A DNA stretch of 39,365 nt from Sandaracinaceae bacterium (GCA_019637095.1 JAHBWG010000086.1:1-39365), one strand, 5' to 3'. Counted from the stretch's first letter, positions 25,301-33,158 are shown. Notes: generated by a model not told the origin, from the sequence alone. Numbers and translations are program-made.

Positions 25301-26139
25301 GGCTCGGCGCGGGCGAGGCGTACCTCGCGCTCGGGCGCGTGCTCGACGCCGCCAAGGCGTTCGACGAGGCGACGCGCCTGAGCCCCGGCAACATCGAGGC
25401 GTACGTGCTCTCGGGGACGGCGCGCCTGAGGCGGGAGGACCACGAGCTGGCGCTGCGCGCGTTCGACCAGGCCCTCGCGATCTACGACGCCGACGCGGCC
25501 GCCTTGCGCGGACGCGGCGACGTCTTGCGCGCGATGAACCGAAAGGACGAGGCGATCGCCGCGTACGCGAAGGCGCTCGAGGCCGAGCCGAACGACGCGG
25601 ATACGCACCTCTCGCGCGGGCGCTGCCTGATCGATCTCGGGCGCGTGCCCGAGGCGGTCGAGTCGCTGGAGCGCGCGGTGAGCGGGCGCCCGTCGGACCC
25701 GATGCCGCGCGAGACGCTCGGCTACGCGTACATGCTCGCGGGCCGCTACGAAGAGGCGGCGGGCGCGCTGCGCATGGCGCTGAAGAACGGCAGCACCAAC
25801 CCGACGACGCGGTACTGGCTCGGCGCGAGCTACCACCACACCGGCGCGATGAACGAGGCGCTCGCCGAGTACGAGGCGGCGCGCGCGGCAGGTGTCGGGG
25901 AGGAAGCCTTGTTGCGGGCGCTCGCGAGCCTCTACGATCACGCCGGGCGCGCGCAGGAGGCCGCGCAGGCGTGGGAGGAGGTGCGGCAGCGCGCGCCGGC
26001 CGACCCCGACGTGCGCTACGCGATCGGCGTCCTGCGGCACCGGCTCGGCCAGCCCGACCTCGCGCGCCGCGAGTACCGCGCGCTGCGCCCGCTGAGCGCG
26101 AAGAAGGCCGAGGCGCTCTATCGCGCGCTCCACGCCTGA
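22330..26139 (+). CDS. Giant tetratricopeptide-repeat protein, 1269 aa
   Basis: After about 30 polar residues the whole protein is built of 34-residue TPR units; length and repeat spacing suggest more than 30. Consensus TPR features recur throughout, such as LGxAHLEKG, AAEAFERVIEQQPEHADAL, LGRYEAALEAFEKALEL and PEHAEAWFRLGQVWLEKNQ. There is no signal peptide, membrane helix or catalytic domain, so it should be a cytoplasmic superhelical scaffold for protein partners. The ATG at 22330 is preceded by GGGGAG at good spacing. It is a single gene, convergent with the LolA-like gene (nine bases between stops). The DNA repeats are diverged, so the array is old. Confidence 0.93.
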   Translation: MTEERKYTFDRTPDDKRKALGQIDNLKTQLLVAPNDPVKRFFIGKAYRNAEDLDPAIEHLTKAVTLKADYGLAYYQLGLAHLEKGNLPPASDAFANATRYKPDLFEAWYWRGHTQNLVAKHTEAAEAFERVIEQQPEHADALYEGGDAYAAIGKHDRAAELYGRAAPFFEKDAELWYRLGISESRRESWAPAFQALSKAHALADRRIDVLCALAFACAQQAKHVDAVRFYRKALDVDPEQPDVWFEMAEQQELVELDEDAAVSFEECVNRRPEDAVAHRRWAEPLFRLGRYEAALEAFEKALELGGDEIVALDGRGKTLAKLGRHREAVEVLEHATEFDKGYALAFSHLGESYRALGRAEEATKALRHAVRLQPEVAGVHYALAFHHFEHGEHWESVQPFEKAIELNPRMEPAFFHLGESKRHLGEHEAAVAAYKSAIAIQPNRAASHLGLGLSLRALRRYVEAFEALGEAEQLDPTAHTLLHKGLVLASLDRHEEAVAAFEKGIRVDADVPKLFVELARVLRVLGRDEQARKALDEARVLAPDDLEILRLQGELLRDLGREDDAIEAVHAALRLRPNDASLHGLLGALQVSIGRHAEALEAFEQAIWIAPEDPALHAELGYALAHMGRMDKAIESLEQCLALDEGHVAGRFALAKCHQERGDQDAAQRQYQAVVERAPEHAEAWFRLGQVWLEKNQPEQASAAFRQATRVSPDFGDAYTAAGEAYRRLGDLEEAMRALRHAARLSGEDPAPGAALGHVYLDLGRPEDAASAFKRVLEKHPEHVGALHGAGLALVRAGQDGEAVKAFRKVLELEGTHLEARRELAAAYRRAGRLADAQAELERAVEVAPDHAAVRRDLGLVLVEQGDEERARRCFEEALRIDPALSDAARRLGVLMLEDGEFEEAARTLEGAARVITDDAELYWELVRAYEASGNHAAIESAVLRGLRASPAHPGLLRTQGKALLDAGDATQAAAAFEKALVGDPELVEAWLGAGEAYLALGRVLDAAKAFDEATRLSPGNIEAYVLSGTARLRREDHELALRAFDQALAIYDADAAALRGRGDVLRAMNRKDEAIAAYAKALEAEPNDADTHLSRGRCLIDLGRVPEAVESLERAVSGRPSDPMPRETLGYAYMLAGRYEEAAGALRMALKNGSTNPTTRYWLGASYHHTGAMNEALAEYEAARAAGVGEEALLRALASLYDHAGRAQEAAQAWEEVRQRAPADPDVRYAIGVLRHRLGQPDLARREYRALRPLSAKKAEALYRALHA

Positions 26140-26148
26140 GCGGGGCGC

Positions 26149-26790
26149 TCAAGGGATGCGGAAGATGCGGCGCGCCTCGGCGTCGCCGAAGCGGCGGTCG
26201 GTCACGACGTCGCTGAACGTCGTGATCGTCTCGTCGCCGCTCACCTCGACCATGCGCATGCGCTCCATCGACACGCCGCGGCCGCGCATCTCGATCGTCG
26301 AGACGAACCCGCGCAGCGCGCGGTCGCGCGGGGCGAGCGCCAGCGTCCACGCGTCGCCTTCGCCCGGGGTGAGCCGCGCCTCGTAGTAGCGCTCGAGCGT
26401 CGCGCGGTCGCCCGCGAGCACGGCGCGGAAGCTCTCCACGAAGCCGCGCAGCACCGGGTTGCCGTCGATGCTCAGCTCCTCGGTGCGCCCGCCGGAGTGC
26501 ATGCGGAGCTGGCCGGCCGCGATCAGCGCCGCCGACGGATCGGGCCGCTCGACGCGGCGCATGAGCCGGTCGGGGTGCGCGAACCAGATGCGGCCCTCGC
26601 TCTCGACGGGCACCGCCAGAAGCGCGATGCGCTTCTCCTCGCGGAAGCGCGCCTCGAGCCCGGGGAGCGCGGCGAAGCGCGCGAGCAAGGACTCGAGCGT
26701 CGCCGGCTGCGCGGTCGCCGGCACGGCGGCGAGCCCGAGCAGCGCGAGGCAGGCCGCGAGCCCGCGGGTGATCGAGAGGCGGAGCTTCAC
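26149..26790 (-). CDS. LolA-like outer-membrane lipoprotein carrier protein
   Basis: A 213-residue periplasmic protein with a signal peptide cleaved about after PATA (residue 27). The mature part reads as a LolA-like half-barrel: LLARFAALPGLEARFREEKRI, ESEGRIWFAHPDRLM, TEELSIDGN and DRALRGFVSTIEM. LolA-like proteins linked to aryl-polyene clusters are thought to help move the lipid-linked product across the periplasm. Its GTG at 26790 overlaps the stop of the hotdog gene by four bases, and GGAGC lies five bases upstream. It is the last gene of the six-gene ACP operon. Confidence 0.82.
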   Translation of the reverse strand: MKLRLSITRGLAACLALLGLAAVPATAQPATLESLLARFAALPGLEARFREEKRIALLAVPVESEGRIWFAHPDRLMRRVERPDPSAALIAAGQLRMHSGGRTEELSIDGNPVLRGFVESFRAVLAGDRATLERYYEARLTPGEGDAWTLALAPRDRALRGFVSTIEMRGRGVSMERMRMVEVSGDETITTFSDVVTDRRFGDAEARRIFRIP

Positions 26791-27239
26791 CTGCGCTCCG
26801 ACGGAGTCGGGCGCTGCTTGATTCGCTTCTGCAGGAGCGGCGGCGTCGCGAGGAGCATCGTGCCGGCCACATCCGTCGTGACGAGCGCGGTGCGGCCGCG
26901 CGCGGCGCGCTTGTCCGTCGAGAGGTTCCAGATCTCGTAGAGCACCTCGATGCGGTGGTCCGGCTCGCCGGTGAACCAGGCGCTCACGCGGTAGCGGTCG
27001 CGGTAGGCGAGCGGCGAGACGTGCTTGCACTCGGTGTGCGAGACGACGAGCCGGTAGCCGAGCTCCATCATCTCGCGGCCGTCGATCCCGTGCAGCGTGA
27101 AGAGCTTGGTCCGCGCGATCTCGAAGTACTTGAAGTAGTGCCCGTGCCAGACGATCTGGAGCGAGTCGACGTCGTGGAAGGGGACCTCGCCTTCGTAGGT
27201 GACGGCCGCGTCCGGCGGCGGGTTGCGTTTGATGTTCAC
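26787..27239 (-). CDS. YbgC/FadM-type hotdog thioesterase
   Basis: A 150-residue single hotdog domain. The active-site segment is FHDVDSLQIVWHGHYFKYFEIART (given by its key residues D23, D25, H32 and E40), matching the D-x-D-x2-G/Q-hydrophobic-H pattern of 4-hydroxybenzoyl-CoA thioesterases. It probably hydrolyses an acyl-CoA or acyl-ACP; in this operon it could release or proofread intermediates. A dehydratase role is less likely because FabZ-type motifs are absent. GTG 27239 overlaps the acyltransferase stop by four bases (GTGA). Confidence 0.85.
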   Translation of the reverse strand: MNIKRNPPPDAAVTYEGEVPFHDVDSLQIVWHGHYFKYFEIARTKLFTLHGIDGREMMELGYRLVVSHTECKHVSPLAYRDRYRVSAWFTGEPDHRIEVLYEIWNLSTDKRAARGRTALVTTDVAGTMLLATPPLLQKRIKQRPTPSERR

Positions 27240-28171
27240 GAGGGTCGCCCCCAGAACTCGTAGAAGTTGAACCAGTTGTCCGGCGCGTCGCGGACGTAGT
27301 GCTCGAGGCGCGCGGCGTAGCGCTGCGCATACTCTCGTAGCGCGTCCTCGCGCCGCTTGCGCGGCAATTCGATCGCGTCGGCGAAGGGCTCGCAGAAGAG
27401 ATCGTATCGGTTCGGGTCGCGATAGAGGCCGAACGTCAGGTAGACGGGGCACTTCAGCATCGAGGCCAGGATGTACGGCCCGACCGGGAAGCGCGCCGGC
27501 GCGCCGAAGAAGTCGACCTCGACGGCGCGACCGTCCGCGCCGACGCGGTCGGCGAGGATCGCGACGAGCGCGCCGCCCTCGACCAGCTCCTTGATGCGCA
27601 GCATGAAGTCGACGCCCTCGCCCATCTGCAGGAGCTTCGCGTGCCCCTCGGGGTCGATCTCTTCGAGCACCTCGTTGATGCGCGCCGCGTGCTTCGTGTA
27701 GACGACCGCGTGGATCGGGAACGACTCGGCGCCCGACTGCGCGCGCATCGCGTACATGCTGCCGACGTGCGCGCCGAGCAGGATCGCGCCCGTCTTGGTG
27801 TCGCGCAGGTGCTCGAGGTGGTGGTTGCCGGTGAGCGTGATCCGGAACGGCGAGAACTTGCGGCTCAGGAAGAAGAGCGCGTCGAGCGTGACCTGCGTGA
27901 AGCGCAGGACCTGCGTGTACGCGCGGCCGAAGCTCGCGCGGCCCTCGACGCGGGTGAGGTAGTCGTAGGTGGCGCGCCGCGCGCTCTGTGAGAAGAGCGT
28001 GTAGTAGAAGGCGAGCACGCGCAGGAAGAGGCGCGCGGGGCCGCGACCGAAGAGGGTGGTCAGCCAGAGCATGAAGCGGACGCCCAGGACGGTGCCCTTC
28101 TCGCGCCGCGTCCTCCAGCGCTGGTCCGCGGCGAGCGCGGGGACCTCGGCCTCGGCGTCGGCTCCGCTCAC
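27236..28171 (-). CDS. LpxL/HtrB-like lysophospholipid acyltransferase with altered active site
   Basis: A 311-residue protein with one N-terminal membrane segment (about 31-60) and an LPLAT domain. The block GAILLGAHVGSMYAMR aligns with the HX4(D/E) catalytic block (for example GHFGNWE in LpxL), but the acidic residue is a Tyr: H135 is followed four residues later by Y140. Downstream blocks fit the family (ALVAILADRVGAD, PVGPYILASMLKCPVYL). In aryl-polyene clusters such enzymes attach the product to a lipid. It may use another acidic residue or be inactive. GTG 28171 overlaps the ligase stop by four bases. Confidence 0.85.
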   Translation of the reverse strand: MSGADAEAEVPALAADQRWRTRREKGTVLGVRFMLWLTTLFGRGPARLFLRVLAFYYTLFSQSARRATYDYLTRVEGRASFGRAYTQVLRFTQVTLDALFFLSRKFSPFRITLTGNHHLEHLRDTKTGAILLGAHVGSMYAMRAQSGAESFPIHAVVYTKHAARINEVLEEIDPEGHAKLLQMGEGVDFMLRIKELVEGGALVAILADRVGADGRAVEVDFFGAPARFPVGPYILASMLKCPVYLTFGLYRDPNRYDLFCEPFADAIELPRKRREDALREYAQRYAARLEHYVRDAPDNWFNFYEFWGRPS

Positions 28172-29517
28172 GGCTTGGCTCCCTTGCGGGTCTTCGCGAA
28201 CAGCGCCTCCACGTCCTTGCGGCGCAGCTTGCCCGAGTCCGTCCGCGGCAGCGCGTCGACGAGCTCGAGGCGGCGCGGCATCGCGACCGGCGCGAGCCAA
28301 CCGCGCAAGGCCGCGCGGATCGCCTCGCGGTCGAGCCCGGGCGCCACGACCGCCGCGTGGATCGCGTAGCCGCGCGGGCCCTCGACGGGGACGCCGAGCA
28401 CCGCGGCGTCCCGCACGCCGTCGAGGTCGAGCAGGCGCCGCTCGACCTCGGCGAGCGAGACGCGCACGCCGCCGATCTTGAGCACGCCGTCCGCGCGGCC
28501 GCGGTGCAGGAAGCGCCCGTCCTCGAGCAGCTCGACGCGGTCGGAGCCGACGAACGGCCGCGGCTCGTCGGGCGAGAGGAACGGCGAGTCGAGCCGCATG
28601 CGCCCGTCCGCGTCGGCGTCGACCGACACGCCGGGCAGCGGGGTCCACGGGCCCTCGCCGCCGCTCTCGCGCCACGCGATGCCGCCGGTCTCGGAGGAGC
28701 CGAACACCTCGGTCACCGTCCAGCCGAGCTGCGCGCGCACCGCCGCGGCGACGCGCGGCGGCAGCGGCGCGGCGCTCGAGACGACGCGCGCCGGGTGACC
28801 GAGCTCGCCCTCGGACGCGACGAGCAGGCCGCCGAGGTGCGCGGGCACGGTGACGAGCACGTCGACCGGGCCGATCGCGGCGACCTCGCCCGCGTGGAGC
28901 GGCGTGTGGCGGTGGAACGCGCCGCCGCCGACGAGCGGGACGAGCACGCCGAACAACAGCCCGTAGATGTGGTGCGCCGGCACCATGGGCAGGAAGCGCG
29001 CGCCGACCTCGAAGGGGAACGCCTCCACGAGCATGCGCGCCTCGCCCAGGAGCTGCGCGGCGGTCTTGGGGCAGGCGGTGTGCTCGCCCGTCGAGCCCGA
29101 CGTGTACACGGTCGCGAGGCGGCGCGAGGGCGCGGGCTCCGAGAGCGGCGCGAACGGCACCTCGCCGAGGCGCGCGCGCGCGGCGCTCTGCACCGCCGCG
29201 TCGCGCACGTCGATGCCCTTGTCGACTCCGTCGACGTCGTGCACGACGGTGATCACGCCGGGCCGCGCGCGCACCGAGCGGATCGTGTCGAGCTGCGGGT
29301 TCGGCGGCAGCGCGACCGAGTAGCCGCGCTCCCACGCCGCGAGGAGCGAGACCGCGAAGCGGTAGCGGTCCCGACAGATCACGAGCAGCTCCTCGCCCTC
29401 CTGCGCGGGCGGCAAGAGCGAGGCGAAGCCGGCGACGTGCGCGCACAGGTCCGCCGCGGTGGTGGCCTTCTCGCGGCTCCACGCGACGAGGGCGTCGGGG
29501 CGGTGGCGGCGCAACAT
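28168..29517 (-). CDS. AMP-dependent acyl/aryl-CoA (or ACP) ligase
   Basis: A 449-residue ANL-superfamily enzyme. Core motifs: P-loop YTSGSTGEHTACPKT (about 138-152), FGSSETGGIAWR (A5), the hinge region with DGVLKIGGVRVSLAEVE (A8) and the catalytic lysine K430 in LPRTDSGKLRRKD (A10). The P-loop lacks the usual TGxPKG ending, a feature I associate with aryl-polyene-type ligases that load an aryl or acyl starter on the ACP. It should use ATP to form an acyl-adenylate and then a thioester; the natural acid is unknown. ATG 29517 overlaps the preceding stop by one base (TGATG). Confidence 0.9.
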   Translation of the reverse strand: MLRRHRPDALVAWSREKATTAADLCAHVAGFASLLPPAQEGEELLVICRDRYRFAVSLLAAWERGYSVALPPNPQLDTIRSVRARPGVITVVHDVDGVDKGIDVRDAAVQSAARARLGEVPFAPLSEPAPSRRLATVYTSGSTGEHTACPKTAAQLLGEARMLVEAFPFEVGARFLPMVPAHHIYGLLFGVLVPLVGGGAFHRHTPLHAGEVAAIGPVDVLVTVPAHLGGLLVASEGELGHPARVVSSAAPLPPRVAAAVRAQLGWTVTEVFGSSETGGIAWRESGGEGPWTPLPGVSVDADADGRMRLDSPFLSPDEPRPFVGSDRVELLEDGRFLHRGRADGVLKIGGVRVSLAEVERRLLDLDGVRDAAVLGVPVEGPRGYAIHAAVVAPGLDREAIRAALRGWLAPVAMPRRLELVDALPRTDSGKLRRKDVEALFAKTRKGAKP

Positions 29518-30194
29518 CAGCGGGGGTCCTCGCGCGGGGGAAAGATGCGCGACAACAGGCGATCGTGCAGCCCGCTTCCGTACTTCCGGAAGCGGTATTG
29601 CCGCACCACGTACTCACCCGCGAACAGCGCGCCCATCAGCGCGTACGCGACGCCGCCGTTGTAGGCCGCCCAGAGGTCGACCCACGCCTCGCGCGACGCG
29701 AGCAGCGCCGCGATCCCGCCGTTGAGCGCGAAGAAGCCGATCCAGACCCAGGTGACCTGGCGGCAGTGCGCGACCTGCGCGGGCGCGAGCGGCTCGGGCT
29801 CCTGCATCCGCGCGAAGCGCTCGATCACGGGGACGCCGCGCAGCGAGTGCGCGAAGGTGACGAGCAGCGCCAGGTTGATCAGCACGGGCATCGCGAGGAC
29901 GCAGCGGCGGTCGTCGGTCAGCGCGCCCGCGAGGACCACGAGCCCGATCACGAGCGGGATGCGCAGGGCCGCGCTCAGGTCCTCCCGGCGCGCGCGCCGG
30001 AACCGGAAGATCGCCGTCGGCACGAGCACCGCGAGGATCCACAGGCTCACCGTGCGGGCGCTGAAGTGCGTCAGCCCGAACCAGATGCCGACCGGATAGG
30101 TCACCACCAGGGCCGTGGTGAGCACGCCGACGAGGATCGCCCCTCCGCGCGGTCGAGGCTCAGGCGGCGCGGTGCTGGCCCACGTAGGCGGCAA
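29517..30194 (-). CDS. COG4648-like polytopic membrane protein of aryl-polyene loci
   Basis: Up to 225 residues with about six membrane helices (about 19-40, 48-61, 80-95, 99-115, 147-165 and 175-195), joined by basic loops such as RFRRARREDL. It resembles the membrane protein (COG4648 type) common in aryl-polyene and xanthomonadin clusters; its biochemical role is unclear. The start is uncertain: TTG 30194 gives a complete first helix and overlaps the ACP gene by 35 bases, while an in-frame GTG at 30125 trims it. The TGATG overlap with the ligase gene is clear. Confidence 0.7.
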   Translation of the reverse strand: MPPTWASTAPPEPRPRGGAILVGVLTTALVVTYPVGIWFGLTHFSARTVSLWILAVLVPTAIFRFRRARREDLSAALRIPLVIGLVVLAGALTDDRRCVLAMPVLINLALLVTFAHSLRGVPVIERFARMQEPEPLAPAQVAHCRQVTWVWIGFFALNGGIAALLASREAWVDLWAAYNGGVAYALMGALFAGEYVVRQYRFRKYGSGLHDRLLSRIFPPREDPR

Positions 30195-30417
30195 GGCTGC
30201 GCACGTTCGAGAAGATCTGGCGGTTCTGCTCGTCGTCCGCCTTGATCCGCACGCCGTACCGCTTGTCGATCGCCATCGCGAGCTCGAGCGCGTCGATGGA
30301 GTCGAGGCCCAGGCCCTCGACGAACAGCGGCTCGTCGGTGCCGATGTCGCCGACCTCGACGTCCTCCAGCATCAGCGCTTCGATGATCAGCTCTTTGAGC
30401 TCGTTCTCCAGGCTCAT
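30160..30417 (-). CDS. Acyl carrier protein
   Basis: An 85-residue acidic helical protein with the phosphopantetheine-attachment motif GLGLDSIDALEL, where Ser40 would carry the prosthetic group. DSI replaces the DSL of housekeeping ACPs, as is usual in secondary-metabolite ACPs, so this is probably the dedicated carrier of the pigment-like pathway and not fatty-acid AcpP. ATG 30417 starts the protein just before helix one. It is the first gene of the six-gene operon reading leftward. Confidence 0.93.
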   Translation of the reverse strand: MSLENELKELIIEALMLEDVEVGDIGTDEPLFVEGLGLDSIDALELAMAIDKRYGVRIKADDEQNRQIFSNVRSLAAYVGQHRAA

Positions 30418-30541
30418 CTCACCCGTCCTCGTAGGGAAAGTCTCTGCGGGCCGCAACCTCTGCCGTGCCTGGTACGCGCCCCTTTCAGGATTCGTTCCCG
30501 GCGCTGCGCCGCGTCTGCGGGCCACTTCCTCGCTCCGATGT

Positions 30542-30702
30542 GACCTCAGGTCCACACCGGACCCCGCCGGCGGTTCTCGCTCGCCGGCCCCATCTCACTG
30601 TGCGCTCCCCGCTCGCGCCCCCGTCGCACCCACGCTCGGAGCCACGATGCGGAGAATCGGCCGATTGTCTCACGATTATCCGGCTCGGCAAGACGATTGT
30701 GC
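30542..30702 (-). promoter_or_regulatory. Possible control region ahead of the ACP operon
   Basis: The 285-bp gap (30418-30702) between the FAD-enzyme stop and the ACP start contains palindrome GACCTCAGGTC (30542-30552), a hairpin GCCGGCG/CGCCGGC (30566-30588), palindrome AATCGGCCGATT (30655-30666) and three direct copies of CGATT(G/A)T at 30662, 30673 and 30694. Copies 11 and 21 bp apart lie on one helix face. I see no strong -35/-10 pair, so promoter position is unresolved. Confidence 0.4.
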
Positions 30703-31926
30703 TCACACCATGCTGAGGCCGCGATCGTCGAGCCGTACGCGCAGCCGCGAGCGCCAGAGCTTCTCGAGGAACGCGTTGTCGGTGCGCCAGACGTCTCCCG
30801 CGAGGAGCGAGGTCAGCCCCTTGCGCAGCTCGGTGTTCTGGTCGGTCGTGAAGAAGAGGCCGGGCAAGAGGCGCCGGCGGTAGATCGCGTTGATCATCGT
30901 CGCGAACACCTCGTAGCCGTTGCGCATCTTCTCGGCGTGCGCGTCCATGAGCGCCGCGTCGCCCTCGCGGCCCTGGGCGAGCGCGGGCAGGAGCTGCTCG
31001 ACCGCGAGCGTCGAGCCCAGCATCGCGAAGGTCACCCCGCTCGAGAAGACCGGGTCGAGGAAGCACGCGGCGTCGCCGATGCAGCTCCAGCGCGGCCCGT
31101 GCGCGCGCGGGTTGTAGAACGAGAAGCTCGCGAGCTTCTTGTGCGGGCCCTCGGGGCGCGCGCCCTCGAGGATGCGCGAGACCTCCGGGCTCGCTGCGAT
31201 CGCCGCGTCGAGCCACTCGTCCTTGAGGCCCTTGTGCCGCGTGACGAGCCCGACGCTGAGCCGCCCCTCGCCGAGCGGGATCGCCCAGATCCATCCCTCG
31301 TCGACGAAGAGGACCTTGATGTTGCCCTGCGCGAGGAGCTCCGCCGCGATGCTCGGGCGCAGGTCCCCGAAGTGACGGAAGACCGCGCCGAGGCCGAACG
31401 CCTCGATGCGTCGCCGCGAGTCGTTCGAGTAGGCGAAGAGCGAGTCGAGCCCGGTGGCGTCCAAGACGTAGCGCGCCTCGTAGCGCCCGCGGTCCGTCGC
31501 GACGATCGGCGGCCGCGCGCCGCCGTCGAGGTCCACCCCGGTCACCCGCTCGCCCTCGTGCAGGATGGCGCCCGCGCGCACCGCGCTCTGAGCGAGCGCC
31601 TGGTCGAGCGTCGCGCGGTCCACCTGGTAGGCGTACTCGGGCACGCCGCCGAGCTGATCGGAGAAGAGGTAGGTCGCGAACTGGCCGGTGGCCTCCTCGT
31701 AGAACTCGGCCCCGGCCTTCTTCACGTGCTCCTTGCCGACGACCTCGACCCCGAGGCGGCGGAACACGTCGAGGCTCGCCGGCAGGAGCGACTCCCCGAT
31801 GTGGAAGCGCGGGAACGTCTCGCGCTCGATCACCAGAACGCGCGCGCCCGCCTCCGCGAGGAGGTGCGCCGCCGTCGAGCCGCTCGGGCCCGCGCCGATC
31901 ACCGCGACGTCGTACTGCTCCGTCAT
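30703..31926 (-). CDS. FAD-dependent oxidoreductase/halogenase-like enzyme
   Basis: A 407-residue single-component flavoprotein. The FAD-binding GxGxxG is at 11-16 (VIGAGPSGST), followed by FPRFHIGESLLPASL, typical of the flavin-halogenase/geranylgeranyl-reductase superfamily. The halogenase signature WxWxIP is present as WIWAIP (212-217), and lysines K69/K70 occupy the region of the halogenase catalytic lysine. The DAACFLDPVFSSG segment closes the FAD site. It may halogenate, hydroxylate or dehydrogenate the ACP-bound or released product; the WxWxIP motif alone does not prove halogenation. ATG 31926 overlaps the KS stop by four bases. It is the last gene of the five-gene KS operon. Confidence 0.87.
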   Translation of the reverse strand: MTEQYDVAVIGAGPSGSTAAHLLAEAGARVLVIERETFPRFHIGESLLPASLDVFRRLGVEVVGKEHVKKAGAEFYEEATGQFATYLFSDQLGGVPEYAYQVDRATLDQALAQSAVRAGAILHEGERVTGVDLDGGARPPIVATDRGRYEARYVLDATGLDSLFAYSNDSRRRIEAFGLGAVFRHFGDLRPSIAAELLAQGNIKVLFVDEGWIWAIPLGEGRLSVGLVTRHKGLKDEWLDAAIAASPEVSRILEGARPEGPHKKLASFSFYNPRAHGPRWSCIGDAACFLDPVFSSGVTFAMLGSTLAVEQLLPALAQGREGDAALMDAHAEKMRNGYEVFATMINAIYRRRLLPGLFFTTDQNTELRKGLTSLLAGDVWRTDNAFLEKLWRSRLRVRLDDRGLSMV

Positions 31927-33158
31927 CCGAGGCTCCCGAGGATCAGCGAGGTGTTGATCCCGCCGAACGCGAAGTTGTTGGTCATCACGATGCGCGGCCG
32001 CGCCTCTCGCGCCGCCCCGATCACGTGGTCGAGCGGCGCGCACCGGGGATCGACCCGGGCGAGGTTCTTGGTCGGCGCGAGGAAGCCGTCGCGCATCATC
32101 GCTAGGCATAGGGCCACTTCGATGGCGCCGCACGCCCCGAGCGTGTGCCCGAGGAAGCCCTTCGATGAGCTGACCGGGACGGCGGCGCCGAAGACGGAGT
32201 GCATCGCCTGGCTCTCGACCAGGTCGCCGATGTCCGTCGCCGTCGCGTGGGCGTTGACGTAGCCGATCGCGTCGGCGGGGAGCCGCGCGTCCTCGAGCGC
32301 GAGCCGGATCGCGCGCGCCATTCCGTCCGCGCTCGGGTTGGTGACGTGCGTCCCGTCGCAGTTCGTGCCGTAGCCGAGGAGCTCCGCGTGGATCGTCGCG
32401 CCGCGCGCCTTCGCGAGGTCCATCCGCTCGAGCACCACGGTGGCCGCCCCCTCGGCGACGACGAGGCCGTCGCGATCGGCGTCGAACGGCCGCGGGCTCT
32501 CGCTCGGGCGGTCGTTGTAGCGGGTCGAGGTCGCCATCATCACGTCGAACACGCCCGCGTGCGTCCAGTGCAGCTCCTCGGCGCCGCCGCAGATCATGGC
32601 GTCGGCGCGGCCGGCTCGGATCGCCTCGACCCCGGCGCCGATCGCCTGGCTGCCGCTCACGCACGCGGCGCACGTGCTGATCACGCGGCCGCGCACGCCG
32701 TAGTACGAGGCGAGGTTGGCCGCGCACGTGTGGCTCATGAACTTGAGGTAGCTCGTGGACGGCAGGCCCTCGAAGCTGTCGCGCGCGAAGAGCGGGCGCG
32801 CGAAGTCCACGTAGGCGCTCGAGCTACCGTGCGTCGAGCCGTAGGCGAGCCCGACCCGCGGGTCGGTGAGGTCCGTGAGGCCCGCGTCGGCGACCGCGTC
32901 GTCGGTCGCGACCAGCGCGAGCCTCGCCACGCGCCCCATGCTGCGGATCTTCTTGCGGTCGCGGCCCGTGAGCGGGACCTCGCCGACCTCGCCGCCGAGG
33001 CGCGTCGCGAGGTGCCCGATCGACGACCACGAGGCTTGCGTTCGTACACCGCTCGCGTCGCCGCGCAGCGACTCGGAGACGGCGTCGAGCGTGGCGCCGA
33101 TCGGCGTGAGGAGCCCGACGCCGGTGATCGCGACCCGCCGCTCGTCAGCCGAGGCCAC
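31923..33158 (-). CDS. Beta-ketoacyl-ACP synthase (FabF-type), KS1
   Basis: A 411-residue condensing enzyme with a full catalytic set: C166 in TCAACVSG, H304 in VNAHATAT, K333 in SSSKGFLGH and H338. It should catalyse decarboxylative Claisen condensation on an ACP-bound chain. The sequence around the Cys (CAAC-VSG) differs from the usual TACASG but keeps Cys and the following Ser-Gly. GTG 33158 overlaps the ketoreductase gene by 14 bases. Its FAD partner gene follows with a four-base overlap. Confidence 0.93.
   Translation of the reverse strand: MASADERRVAITGVGLLTPIGATLDAVSESLRGDASGVRTQASWSSIGHLATRLGGEVGEVPLTGRDRKKIRSMGRVARLALVATDDAVADAGLTDLTDPRVGLAYGSTHGSSSAYVDFARPLFARDSFEGLPSTSYLKFMSHTCAANLASYYGVRGRVISTCAACVSGSQAIGAGVEAIRAGRADAMICGGAEELHWTHAGVFDVMMATSTRYNDRPSESPRPFDADRDGLVVAEGAATVVLERMDLAKARGATIHAELLGYGTNCDGTHVTNPSADGMARAIRLALEDARLPADAIGYVNAHATATDIGDLVESQAMHSVFGAAVPVSSSKGFLGHTLGACGAIEVALCLAMMRDGFLAPTKNLARVDPRCAPLDHVIGAAREARPRIVMTNNFAFGGINTSLILGSLG

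Noticed and set aside
26787-27239. Hotdog protein considered as the missing dehydratase of the polyene pathway
   Set aside because: Its motif is of the D-x-D YbgC/FadM thioesterase type; FabZ/FabA catalytic His and Glu/Asp blocks are not seen.
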